Shown: positions 16,363 through 24,506, counted from the first letter of the stretch. The stretch: DNA of 44,637 bases from Phycisphaerae bacterium (GCA_035384605.1 DAOOIV010000035.1:1-44637); one strand, 5' to 3'. The notes: generated by a model from the sequence alone, not told the origin. Numbers and translations are program-made.

Positions 16363-17559
16363 TCAGTCCTGCTCGGAAATCCATGCCTCGTCGAACGCGG
16401 CGTGCTTCATGCTCTTGCCGCCGTCGGTGAAGAAGCTGTACACCACGTGGATCCTTCCGTCGGCGGCCTGGATCACGGCCGGGTAATGGTAGCTGCCGGT
16501 CTTGTGACGTTCCAGATGCCGGGTCCATTTCCAGGAACGTCCCTCATCGGAGGAAAGCGAGACCGCCAGACTGCTGCGGCCCTCGGTGGTGTCGTTATAG
16601 ACCAGCACCCAATTGCCGTTGGCCAACCGCAGGCCGTCAATTCCCGACCCGGGATTGGGCAAATCGGTGACGCCCACCGGACCCCAGGTGATGCCCTCGT
16701 CGGCGGACTCCGCGACGCGGATTCGCTTTAATGGGCCGTTTTCACGCATGTAGGCGACCAGCGTCCCGCTCGATCGTCGCAGTACCGTCGGCTGAATGCT
16801 GCCGAAGCCCGCCAACGGCTCGCTGGCGAACCAGGTCCGGCCCTTGTCATCGCTGATCGCCATGATCCCGGCGGAGTAAGTGTCCGAATAGAGGGGCAAG
16901 AGGATTCGGCCGGAAGGCAGCGTGGTCGGCTTGCAGCGCGGCTGCCAGCCGAGGCGACTGAACAACTTGTCGTCGATTCGCTCCTTGAGCTGTTCGATCT
17001 TCTGTTTGGTCTGAACCTCGTCGGGCAGGATCGAGGGTTCCGCACGCAACCGTTCGTCCAAGGCCCTGTGCATCTTTTCCCGAAAAGCGCGTGGCTTGAG
17101 CAGAATCACCCCTTGCCACTCCCACTTCGGTGCCCCTTCGCCGGTGTAGTGGCTGGCAACCCGAAAGTTGGTGATGCAGGACTCCCAGGAATTGGCCAGG
17201 ATCGTGGGCCAGAAGAGCCACAAGCGTCCCTGGCCGTCAATGTGCATGGCGGTGTTGCAGTCCGGGAAGCCGGGTGTGTCGGCCAGCAGGAACGCCTCGC
17301 TCCATTGTGTTGAGCCCTTCCGACGTCGGGCCTCGTATACGGCCACGTCATCGGCTGAGCGCTCACCCGAGCCGCGGTACCAGGAAACCAGAAGATCGCC
17401 ATTGGGGCACTCCACGATTCCGGGCGCATGGTTGTGTTGGGGATGCAGCGGGAAGACCAGCTCAGCTTCGTATTGCCCGGGCACGGCCTGACTTGCACTC
17501 GAAGCGGCAAGAAACGTTGCCACCATCAGCATCACGATGCAGGCCTTGGTTGCACGCAT
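16363..17559 (-). CDS. Sialidase-family (BNR/Asp-box) glycosidase, secreted
   Basis: A 398-residue exported protein of the sialidase superfamily (six-bladed beta-propeller). A signal peptide (KACIVMLMVATFLAASSASQ) is followed by PQHNHAPGIVECPNGDLLVS, which begins the propeller. Asp-box-like motifs appear as SDDKGRTWF, SADEGITWGP and SSDEGRSWKW. Expected Arg residues lie around RRSSGTLVAYMRENG. The ATG at 17559 has AGAGAG upstream and is preferred over an earlier TTG. The gene runs toward the SSS symporter. Many planctomycete members of this family are annotated only as sialidase-like, so true sialic acid release is plausible but not proved. Confidence 0.82.
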   Translation of the reverse strand: MRATKACIVMLMVATFLAASSASQAVPGQYEAELVFPLHPQHNHAPGIVECPNGDLLVSWYRGSGERSADDVAVYEARRRKGSTQWSEAFLLADTPGFPDCNTAMHIDGQGRLWLFWPTILANSWESCITNFRVASHYTGEGAPKWEWQGVILLKPRAFREKMHRALDERLRAEPSILPDEVQTKQKIEQLKERIDDKLFSRLGWQPRCKPTTLPSGRILLPLYSDTYSAGIMAISDDKGRTWFASEPLAGFGSIQPTVLRRSSGTLVAYMRENGPLKRIRVAESADEGITWGPVGVTDLPNPGSGIDGLRLANGNWVLVYNDTTEGRSSLAVSLSSDEGRSWKWTRHLERHKTGSYHYPAVIQAADGRIHVVYSFFTDGGKSMKHAAFDEAWISEQD

Positions 17560-17640
17560 GATTTCTCTCTGCAATCACTCAAACAAGGTAAAAGCAATCC
17601 CTGCACGAGGTCAAGTTCGGCAGGCGCGAGGACGCACCTG

Positions 17641-17802
17641 CTACGGGCACGCCGGCATCTGGTTCTCGCCGCCGAAACAGGACTGGAACTCCGCGAAGTC
17701 CGACTGATCCACCTCGGCGTCGCCGTCCGCGTCAAGACAGGCACATCTGCTCACCCCCGCGGCGAGGGGAACGCCAACACCACTCACGCGGCCCTCTTTC
17801 AT
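17641..17802 (-). pseudogene. Orphan dockerin-like tail (gene remnant)
   Basis: The minus strand encodes 53 residues whose second half is a calcium-binding dockerin-like repeat: CACLDADGDAEVDQSDFAEF, then QSCFGGENQMPACP and a stop. The same arrangement ends the 1044-residue protein at 35.6 kb (ADLDKDGLDIDQSDLLVFEQ). Here only about one and a half repeats remain, with an in-frame TAA just upstream of the only ATG and no body domain, so it looks like the last piece of a deleted or decayed secreted protein. It lies just upstream of the sialidase gene on the same strand. A functional 53-residue protein is less likely because no signal peptide is present. Confidence 0.55.
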
Positions 17803-17921
17803 TACTCGTTACAACCGCCTTGACCCCTTGAAGGGCATCACTGTATGATCGCCGACCAACGCATACGTCTCTGTTGCCCGTGTCGGTTTGCGGTGTTCTT
17901 CTCAGCATGTGGATTCCGGTC

Positions 17922-19115
17922 ATGATCAGCCGTCTTTCAATGTGGGTGTTTGTCGTTGGCGTGGGCTTCGCTTCGCTGCCTGTGCTTGCCGAATCTCCGA
18001 CCTCGCAGCCGACCCGTGAGATGGTCGCCGTCGAGGGCAAGGGCTACCTCGAGCAAGTCGACGGCTACCCTGTCCTGCACCTGAAGGGGAGCCCTGAAGA
18101 GATGGGTTACCAGCACGGCGTGCTGATGCGCGAGCACATCCGGCAGAACGTGGCCTTCCTGCTCGATCAGAATCCGGACGAGGTGATCGAAATCGGCCCT
18201 CTGAAACTCACCCGGACGATGATCGGCGGAATGCTCAACGGGGTCTTCGCCGATAAGGTGCCCGAGCGGTTCATGAAGGAGATGAACGGGCTGGCCCGCG
18301 GGGCAGGCCTTCCGGTCCAGCGGATTACCGCTGCCAATCTCATCCCCGAACTATTCCACTGCAGCGGCTTTGCCCTGCTCAAGGAGGCCACCGCTGAAGG
18401 CCGGCTCCTTCACGGCCGGGTGCTCGACTACGGGGTAAACCTGCGACTCCAGGAGCACGCGGTCCTGGTCATTCAGGAACCCGACGGCCAGATCCCCTTC
18501 GTGAACGTCTCCTATGCCGGGTTCATCGGCTCGGTCACAGGCATGAACTTCGAACAGATCAGCATCGGCGAAATGGGCGGCCGGGGCCAGGGCCAGTGGC
18601 AGGGCATCCCGATGAGCTTCCTGGTGCGAATGGTGCTCGAGCAGGCGAAAACCCTCGACGAAGCCATCGCCGTCTTCGAGAAGAACCCGCGAACCTGCGA
18701 ATACTACTACGTCATCTCCGACGCCCGGGCCAACACGGCGGTGGGGATGAAGGCCGTCCCGGAGAAGGTGGAACTGGTCCGCCCCGGCGAGCCGCACCCC
18801 CTGCTGCAATCGCCGGTCAAGAACACCGTGCTCATGTCCGCCGGCGACCGCTACCAGGCCCTGAGCAGGCTGGTGGCCGAAGGTTATGGCAAGTTCACTC
18901 AGGCCTCGGCGATCCGGTTGATGGACGCCCCGGTAGCCATGAAACACAATCTGCATGATGCTCTCATGGTGCCCGGCCAGGGCATTATCTGGGTGGCCAA
19001 CGCCGACCAGGAAGGCAGCCCCGCGTGGAAGCAGAGGTACTATCGTTTTGACTGCCGAGCCCTGTTGAAAAGCCGTCCACCGGCCATTGCCCCGCACGAT
19101 GCCGCAAAACGTTGA
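17922..19115 (+). CDS. C45-type Ntn hydrolase/acyltransferase, secreted
   Basis: A 397-residue exported protein resembling the C45 peptidase group (acyl-CoA:6-aminopenicillanic acid acyltransferase-like, N-terminal nucleophile hydrolases). Signal peptide: MWVFVVGVGFASLPVLA. LKGSPEEMGYQHGVLMREHI is the family's N-terminal motif. The likely nucleophile is Cys147 in LFHCSGFALL, and GRLLHGRVLDYG plus NVSYAGFIGSVTGMNFEQIS are conserved hydrolase blocks. The family cuts itself just before this Cys to mature; here it is preceded by His rather than the more common Gly/Asn, a point worth noting. It hydrolyses or transfers amide-linked acyl groups; the substrate is unknown. Start at 17922 is chosen because it begins the signal peptide; ATG 17907 is an alternative. 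Confidence 0.8.
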   Translation: MISRLSMWVFVVGVGFASLPVLAESPTSQPTREMVAVEGKGYLEQVDGYPVLHLKGSPEEMGYQHGVLMREHIRQNVAFLLDQNPDEVIEIGPLKLTRTMIGGMLNGVFADKVPERFMKEMNGLARGAGLPVQRITAANLIPELFHCSGFALLKEATAEGRLLHGRVLDYGVNLRLQEHAVLVIQEPDGQIPFVNVSYAGFIGSVTGMNFEQISIGEMGGRGQGQWQGIPMSFLVRMVLEQAKTLDEAIAVFEKNPRTCEYYYVISDARANTAVGMKAVPEKVELVRPGEPHPLLQSPVKNTVLMSAGDRYQALSRLVAEGYGKFTQASAIRLMDAPVAMKHNLHDALMVPGQGIIWVANADQEGSPAWKQRYYRFDCRALLKSRPPAIAPHDAAKR

Positions 19116-19253
19116 AAGCCGGCTCTCGACGAGGATTGCACCGGGCAGAAGCAAACGTCGCGGCAGAGCGACGACCATGCCGAGTGCAGGACGCTCTGGA
19201 ATTACCGCGACACGCGCAGCAGCCAACACCCCACTTCCTGACGCTGCCGGAAC

Positions 19254-19586
19254 TCACCGCGCACACACCGTCCCATCTTTCGCGCCTACCGCAGGCTTGC
19301 CGGAAGGATACTTTTCACCCACCGGGGCCCCGTGCGCTTGGAACTCGGCCGTCAGGTGCCGCAACTCGTCATAGTGGAAATGGTCCCGCGAGAGGACGGT
19401 GCCGGTGGCGTTCTCACCGTCGTAGGCCGTAGCGGTCTGACCGTAGCTCTGAAATCAGTATGCCGTCTCCCGAATGACGACTGCGATCAGATTGTCGTCA
19501 TGGCCACGACCGGCCTCACTGCTTCGTTTGGCGTGATTCCAGACCGGCAAGAAGTGTCGTATGCTCCCCGCGGTTCCGGTCGCCTT
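19254..19586 (-). pseudogene. Decayed YD-repeat (RHS-like) fragment
   Basis: The 547-base gap after the C45 gene carries a coding-like stretch on the minus strand. One frame reads VWNHAKRSSEAGRGHDDNLI, meets an in-frame TGA at 19455-19457, then continues as FQSYGQTATAYDGENATG, SRDHFHYDELRHLTAEFQ and AHGAPVGEKYPSGK before a final TGA. The HYDELRHLTAEFQAHGAPV stretch resembles a YD/RHS repeat unit of large secreted or contractile toxin-like proteins. With an internal stop, no start and no flanking repeats it must be a remnant. The assignment is by eye from one repeat. Confidence 0.4.
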
Positions 19587-19662
19587 TCATGCGGCCGCGC
19601 GCTTCCAAGGGTAACCGGAATGCACGGACGGCGAGGGCACACACGTCGTTGCCGGGAACGTC

Positions 19663-21816
19663 CTACTCGTTGAACTCGCGAGGACGGCCGATGGAAGAGC
19701 AGAAAGCCTCTTCGTCGCTTGGGGCCGAACGGTGCTCTCCGGGTACGCGGTCTAGGAACAGAACGAAATCGAGCTGCCGGTCGGGTGTCCCGCGCTGCTT
19801 GGCGAACTTCCGGGCGATCTCCAACGCCGGAAGCGTGTCGCGGCCCATGACTCTCACCAACTCGAAATGGATCAGCCCTTCGTATGCCCGGTAGACCAGC
19901 TCCGTGCAGACCAGCTTGTCCGCGGAGAAGAAATCGAACTCGAAATCATACGGTTTGCCGAGTTGGGCGAACGCCCTGGCAATTGCACGTGCCTTCTGGG
20001 CATCATCGAGCCGCGGACGCAGGACAGCGACGTAATCGGCATGAAGGGATTCCGTCAGAGAGTTGACAATGACTCCTTCGCTGACGGATTCGATGACGGT
20101 GTGAGGCTGGCCATCCGCGGCCATCGCCAGGTACCTCGTCAGATGATCGCGGATCATGGGATCGTCGCTGGTGTACCTGTTACCCTCGCGCCGGATCAGG
20201 CCGAGGCGTTCAAGATCTTCGGTTGCTCCAACGTACAGAGCCGCATGCGGCCAGAAGCCGGGAAGGAAGGCATTGGACAGGAACCAGTTGCGTCGTTCCA
20301 GCAGGATGTCACCCGGCCGGAGTTGCTCCTGGATCGCAAGTATTTGTTCGCGGCTGATCAGCGGCTCCCACTGGGCCAGGCGCGTGTCGCCGATCCATGT
20401 CGAGACGACTGACTGGGCCGCATACGCGGGCGTGTAGCTGTCCTGACGAACGCGGGCCAGTATCTGCTCGAAGCGGGCCCCGGCGCGATCCAAGGCGCTC
20501 TGACGTATCTGCCCGGCTGAGCGGTCGATCAACTTCTCGATCCAGAACCAGTCTTCCGCAGGCCACACCTGGCCCGAGGCCCACACTTCACGATGAGTCT
20601 CGAAGTAAGCTTCCATCTCCGCCAGGGCCTGGGCATTCCGCCCGCTGAAAACGCTTTCGCGGATGCGGTCGAGCATCCCGGCTGGGATGCCGGCCTCCGG
20701 GTCGGCCTCGTTCAGCTTGCGGCGGGCGGGCTGATCGTCGCCGTAAACGGAAACGAAGCGACGGTCGGCGTCGAACAAGCCGGTCCCTGCCGCATAGCCC
20801 AACAGCATGCAGCGGGCTCGTAAGGCCGGATCGCGCACGGACTGAAAGCCCGCATAAGTCGCCACCATTCGGAGCAGGGCGGCCCGATAGCTCAGGTAGC
20901 TCATGAACTGGCGGCGCAACTGATCCTCCTCATCGGGGGTGAAGTACTGCCGGCTGTCGGCGGCACGCCGTTGCTGCAACTGCGATTGCAGTGCCGATCC
21001 TTTGGCGATCAGATCGTCAAGGCCTGCGACTACAATCTTGAGCCGATCGAGATCGCTGCGTGCTTGCGATTCCAGCTCAGCCGGACTGAGGTTTGCCAGG
21101 AGAGACGGCAGCGGCTCAAAAAGCGGGGGTGACGGTGCGGTGACGCGCCCGGCATAGAATGCGGCCAGAACCAGGAGTGCCTGCCCGACCAGCAGCCACG
21201 CGATCTTCACCGTCGGCGGCACGCGTGCGGCCGACAGGTGGATGCCCCGCAGCCAGAGGACCACCGAACCCAGGGTGGCCATGCCGGCGGCCAAGGCCGT
21301 CATCCAGATGTGCAGGGGGGCGACGTCCGCGAGGAGGTGTCTGCGCAGCCCCATGACCGCGAGCAGCAGGGAGGTCAGCAGCGCGCAGGCGATGGTCACA
21401 CGCACGAGGCCGCGGCGATCGGGTGGGGCCGCCATTCGCAGCCAGATGATATGTGTCGAATGGCAGGCTGCGATCATGGACAGCCACCACACCCGCCAGA
21501 TCAGCGGGTGCATCTTCCAGGACGTCCAGACCAACACCAGATAGCACGTCTGAGACAGAACAATGGTCGCCACGCTGATGGCCGCGATCCATGGGTAGCG
21601 GTAAGCACCGCGGGCCTGCAAGCCGGCCAGCCAGCCACCGATGGCCAGGCCAACCAGCGTGAGTGCGATTTGCCACCGTGGATCGTGCAACGAGTGAAGA
21701 CGATCCCACCGGAGGATCGCGCCCGCGACAACCATGACACCAAGCGCTGTCAGGCAGAGACGGACAAAAAACCACAAGATGCGGCATGCCGCGGATGGGC
21801 CGGTTACCGAGGTCAT
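19663..21816 (-). CDS. Seven-helix membrane protein fused to a YiiX-like papain-fold domain
   Basis: A 717-residue protein with two halves. The first ~250 residues hold about seven hydrophobic helices (for example WQIALTLVGLAIGGWLAGL and VKIAWLLVGQALLVLAAFYA). A long charged, partly helical middle follows. The last ~230 residues are a permuted NlpC/P60 papain-like domain of the YiiX/YebB type: RPGDILLERRNWFLSNAF, His524 in FWPHAALYVG, and Cys637 in KLVCTELVYRAYEG, with KPYDFEFDFFSADK before it. The His/Cys pair is intact, so it may be a cysteine hydrolase acting on lipids or peptides at the membrane. GAGGA sits just before ATG 21816. Substrate and the side of the membrane are unknown. Confidence 0.8.
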   Translation of the reverse strand: MTSVTGPSAACRILWFFVRLCLTALGVMVVAGAILRWDRLHSLHDPRWQIALTLVGLAIGGWLAGLQARGAYRYPWIAAISVATIVLSQTCYLVLVWTSWKMHPLIWRVWWLSMIAACHSTHIIWLRMAAPPDRRGLVRVTIACALLTSLLLAVMGLRRHLLADVAPLHIWMTALAAGMATLGSVVLWLRGIHLSAARVPPTVKIAWLLVGQALLVLAAFYAGRVTAPSPPLFEPLPSLLANLSPAELESQARSDLDRLKIVVAGLDDLIAKGSALQSQLQQRRAADSRQYFTPDEEDQLRRQFMSYLSYRAALLRMVATYAGFQSVRDPALRARCMLLGYAAGTGLFDADRRFVSVYGDDQPARRKLNEADPEAGIPAGMLDRIRESVFSGRNAQALAEMEAYFETHREVWASGQVWPAEDWFWIEKLIDRSAGQIRQSALDRAGARFEQILARVRQDSYTPAYAAQSVVSTWIGDTRLAQWEPLISREQILAIQEQLRPGDILLERRNWFLSNAFLPGFWPHAALYVGATEDLERLGLIRREGNRYTSDDPMIRDHLTRYLAMAADGQPHTVIESVSEGVIVNSLTESLHADYVAVLRPRLDDAQKARAIARAFAQLGKPYDFEFDFFSADKLVCTELVYRAYEGLIHFELVRVMGRDTLPALEIARKFAKQRGTPDRQLDFVLFLDRVPGEHRSAPSDEEAFCSSIGRPREFNE

Positions 21817-21954
21817 TCGATCCTCACATGTCTGCAGGAAACCCAAACGGCATGGTATCGCCGGCCATTGAACCGCTCAACATGCTCTGGTGTGGGCGTA
21901 CCGGGGTGGGTCGCCGGCGGTCATTCGTTCGACCGTTTTGGCCTGGCGGCCAGG

Positions 21955-22752
21955 CTATCGAAGGCGTCGCCGCGGCCGCGCGAGCAGAGCCGTCAACGAG
22001 AGGCTCAGAGTCTCGATCATTCCGGCTCCACAACGAGTGACGGTTGGTATGGTCGCGTTGCCGCCATTGGGGGTTGTGCCGCCGTCACCGGTGCTGCTTG
22101 TGTCGCCATCGTCCGGCGGGTCGGTGCCATCATCGTTCGGAGGTTCGGTTCCCTGATCGTCAGGCGGCTCGGTGCCTCCATCGTCCGGAGGCGCGATGCC
22201 ACCGTCGTCGGGCGGCGTTGTTCCACCGCCACCCGGAGGCGCGCTGCCGCTGACCGTCACAATGAAATCGGGACCAACGATTGCATCAATATCAGTGAAG
22301 GTGTCATCCCCCACGCTTGCATTGATGAGGTTCAACGTGTATGTGCCGGCCGGTGCGGCTGGATCAACGGACAGGTGGATGGTTGCCAATACGGTTACGG
22401 CCGTCGGGCCAATATGATCGCCCGCCGGTAATGACCCGATCGTACCTGAGCCGACCGGGTCAAGCCCCATGGGGTCAATGGGCAACCCCCACGACGCATC
22501 CCAGTCGGCGGCGTTGTAGCTCCCGCCGGTGATATCGAGGACGTTCGGCGCACCGGCTACCAACTGCGCTTGAGCCGCGACAACAACAACGTCTTGGATG
22601 TCCAGGCGTATATCGACGCTGAAAACGCCGCCCGGGGCGACGGTCACGGACGCGCCGCTGCCCCCGGCCGTGAGCACGGACATTGTGACCGCGCCCGAGG
22701 CTGGGGCGACAAAACCCGCGAGCAGCGAGATAGTTGACAGGCGGTATCTCAT
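21955..22752 (-). CDS. Secreted protein with cohesin-like domain and Pro-Asp-Gly linker
   Basis: A 265-residue exported protein. Signal peptide YRLSTISLLAGFVAPASGAV. Residues ~20-165 form a beta-rich domain (APGGVFSVDIRLDIQDVVVV, then HLSVDPAAPAGTYTLNLINA) that resembles cohesin-like or PEP-CTERM-associated sandwich domains. Residues ~172-235 are a low-complexity linker built from units such as PPDDGG(T/I) and (D/E)PPDD. The last ~25 residues, CGAGMIETLSLSLTALLA then PRRRLR, form Cys, hydrophobic helix and basic tail, the layout of C-terminal sorting signals. GGAG lies eight bases before ATG 22752; a 74-residue upstream extension is rejected. Function is unknown; surface anchoring is inferred from the tail. 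Confidence 0.75.
   Translation of the reverse strand: MRYRLSTISLLAGFVAPASGAVTMSVLTAGGSGASVTVAPGGVFSVDIRLDIQDVVVVAAQAQLVAGAPNVLDITGGSYNAADWDASWGLPIDPMGLDPVGSGTIGSLPAGDHIGPTAVTVLATIHLSVDPAAPAGTYTLNLINASVGDDTFTDIDAIVGPDFIVTVSGSAPPGGGGTTPPDDGGIAPPDDGGTEPPDDQGTEPPNDDGTDPPDDGDTSSTGDGGTTPNGGNATIPTVTRCGAGMIETLSLSLTALLARPRRRLR
22080..22232 (-). repeat. Coding repeat for PPDDGG-type linker
   Basis: Inside the preceding secreted protein gene, near-identical 21-24 base units encode PPDDGG(T/I), PPDDQGTE, PPNDDGTD and PPDDGDTS in tandem. Repetition at the DNA level (ccgccgtcg/ccggcgg-type blocks) suggests growth by slippage, so length may vary between strains. Confidence 0.6.
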
Positions 22753-23083
22753 TCTCGTCTCTCCACTGTGACGCAAGGGTTCGTGATCGGACGTTCTCGC
22801 CGTTCCCGACGATGGCCCACGCCGTTTGGGGCAGGCCCATCGCGTGCCGGCGGAGAAGTCGCGGGCAGCAGTCTCGGGCAGGGGTCCATAACCGGCCCCA
22901 AACGCACGGGAGGGGCTGCCTGCGCATGGGCGGGGCGGTCCCTCAAACGGGCGATGCGTCCCCACCGGTTTCATCGTCGTGATGCTTGCTCAGATTGAGA
23001 TCTCAGACGGCAGAGGCGGAAGGCGAAGGTCCGAATAGCACTACGCGGGCCGCTCTCCAGCCCCTTCGGAAGAGCAGCGAACA
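22753..23083. other. 331-base gap, no gene seen
   Basis: This GC-rich stretch lies between the secreted protein start and the end of the STAS cassette. Short frames in it lack ribosome sites and family motifs. The only recognisable element is the GGAG ribosome site of the downstream gene at its left edge. No riboswitch fold or strong promoter was recognised. Confidence 0.5.
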
Positions 23084-23443
23084 TCACACCGCGAGGGCTT
23101 CATCCAAAGTCTTGTAGACGCCGAAGAGCCGCGTCACGCCGGCCACTTCAAGCAGTTCGAGTATTCGCGGCTGCGGTCCGACCAGTTGAACCTCTGAATC
23201 GCGCCGGCGGCATCGTTGCTGCGCCGATATGATGGCGCCCAGACCCACCGAGCTGATGAAGTCAAGGTCCGACAGATCGATTACCAGGCGTTTGATGGGG
23301 AGGTCGGCGAGTTCGGAGAGTCGATGCTGCAAATCGCCTGATACGTCCATCGTGGCCGAGCCGGCGAGCTTGACGACGGCGCAATCTCCTCGCTGTTCGA
23401 CCGTGATTCGAAGCGTTTCGCTTGAAGCAGGAAGGCTTGACAT
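23084..23443 (-). CDS. STAS-domain anti-sigma factor antagonist (second copy)
   Basis: A 119-residue single STAS domain like SpoIIAA/RsbV, which binds the kinase/anti-sigma partner when unphosphorylated. VVKLAGSATMDVSGDLQHRL is strand/helix 1 and VIDLSDLDFISSVGLGAI is the phospho-loop. Ser64 (ISS) fits the regulated Ser, but the preceding Asp of the classical DSS is Ile here, common in such homologs. The ATG overlaps the stop of the RsbW-like kinase gene in TGATG, so the two are translationally coupled. It is the last gene of the three-gene cassette. Confidence 0.88.
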   Translation of the reverse strand: MSSLPASSETLRITVEQRGDCAVVKLAGSATMDVSGDLQHRLSELADLPIKRLVIDLSDLDFISSVGLGAIISAQQRCRRRDSEVQLVGPQPRILELLEVAGVTRLFGVYKTLDEALAV

Positions 23444-23862
23444 CAGACTCTCTCCTTGACCAGTTGAACCTCGTTCCCCTCATCGCTGAAAGTGACTTCG
23501 TCGAGATAGGATCGCATGAGCATGATCCCACGGCCGCATGGCAGACACACGCGATCGGGTGAGGTCGGATCCGGGACCCTGGACGGATCGAAACCGGAGC
23601 CCTCATCGCGCACACGCACGATCACTCGCTCCGGACCGACGTCGTAGCTCACGATGATGCGCTTGGTCTCATCGCCGCGGTTGCCGTGCTTGAAGGCGTT
23701 GACCATCGCCTCTTCGAGGGCCAGTCGGATGCCGAAAACGCATCGCGGGGCGTAACCCATGGCTTCCACCTGGCGAATGATCCGGTCCTCGACCTTCCGC
23801 GCGGCGGTAAGGTTGTTGGGAATGATGATTCGGAAAGGCAATGCCTCGGAATGCGACGGCAT
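23443..23862 (-). CDS. RsbW/SpoIIAB-like serine kinase (anti-sigma ATPase)
   Basis: A 139-residue HATPase_c protein of the anti-sigma kinase type. It phosphorylates an STAS antagonist and binds a target such as a sigma factor. RLALEEAMVNAFKHGNRG is the N box with Glu and Asn in place, VRVRDEGSGFDPSRVPDP is the G1 region and CGRGIMLMRSYLDEV the G2 lid. The ATG at 23862 is favoured over a TTG (23883) that would overlap the upstream gene. It sits between two STAS genes. No sigma factor gene lies beside it, so its target is elsewhere or is not a sigma factor. Confidence 0.9.
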   Translation of the reverse strand: MPSHSEALPFRIIIPNNLTAARKVEDRIIRQVEAMGYAPRCVFGIRLALEEAMVNAFKHGNRGDETKRIIVSYDVGPERVIVRVRDEGSGFDPSRVPDPTSPDRVCLPCGRGIMLMRSYLDEVTFSDEGNEVQLVKERV

Positions 23863-23879
23863 GTCGGTTGCGCCCCGTC

Positions 23880-24245
23880 TCAAATCACAAGCTTGATCGC
23901 GTCCGCTACTGTGTCCTCGATTCGGAACAGCTTGTTGAGCCGCGTGATCTTGAAAACCTCAAAGATCGGCGGGCGGATGCCGGCCAGGACAAGTTGCCCG
24001 CTTCGCTGGTCCACCTGACGATTCAGATTGATCAGCTCGCTCAGGGCCCGGCTGGACAGATACTCGACCTCAGCAAAGTCAAGGACCATTTTCGGGGGGC
24101 GTTCGGCCAGTGCCAGTTCCTGAAGCCGCTCGCCAATCCGCTGGATCTGCAACTCGTCGATGATCTTGCGGTCGCGGAACCGGACCAGGACAACACCGTC
24201 TTGCCGGGATACTGCGAGTTCGTCTAACGTCTGCGTCATCTTCAT
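23880..24245 (-). CDS. STAS-domain anti-sigma factor antagonist (first copy)
   Basis: A 121-residue STAS domain. VVLVRFRDRKIIDELQIQRI is the N-terminal strand pair and VLDFAEVEYLSSRALSELIN the phospho-loop with Ser64/Ser65. As in its neighbour, the Asp before the Ser pair is replaced, here by Leu. The two STAS proteins are clearly diverged from each other, which suggests separate roles rather than a recent duplication. ATG at 24245 has GGGAG close before it; the ATG two codons later has better spacing and may be the true start. The gene leads the cassette and has its own promoter. Confidence 0.88.
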   Translation of the reverse strand: MKMTQTLDELAVSRQDGVVLVRFRDRKIIDELQIQRIGERLQELALAERPPKMVLDFAEVEYLSSRALSELINLNRQVDQRSGQLVLAGIRPPIFEVFKITRLNKLFRIEDTVADAIKLVI

Positions 24246-24293
24246 TTACTCCCGGATCGGCCAGAGTAAGCGCTCACATTCACTCCACCTTGG

Positions 24294-24322
24294 ATTAGAG
24301 TCGGCCTCCGCCGGAAAGTCAA
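24294..24322 (-). promoter_or_regulatory. Promoter of the partner-switching cassette
   Basis: On the minus strand TTGACT (24322-24317), 17 bases, TCTAAT (24299-24294). Each hexamer matches 5 of 6 consensus bases. An AT-rich stretch upstream (about 24335-24355) could act as an UP element. The leader to the first gene is about 45 bases. Confidence 0.6.
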
Positions 24323-24506
24323 CGAACCGTATCTCTTTTATTTATAGGTACTTCGAAAGCCTCGGGGCATGACCTCCCCTTGAAGGGCGGCGGCCTTCAG
24401 CAACCGAGTCGACTTCCGTGCTTCTCCCGCAAGCGGCTTGCGCGAGTCTGGCTTCCGGACCCGCCCCTTTCTATCATTGTTGAATGTGCGAGCCCGTTCG
24501 ACCGCC

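Noticed and set aside
19087..19673. Three overlapping plus-strand frames in the gap after the C45 gene
   Set aside because: Compositionally odd, without motifs or ribosome sites; the minus strand reads better as a YD-repeat remnant.
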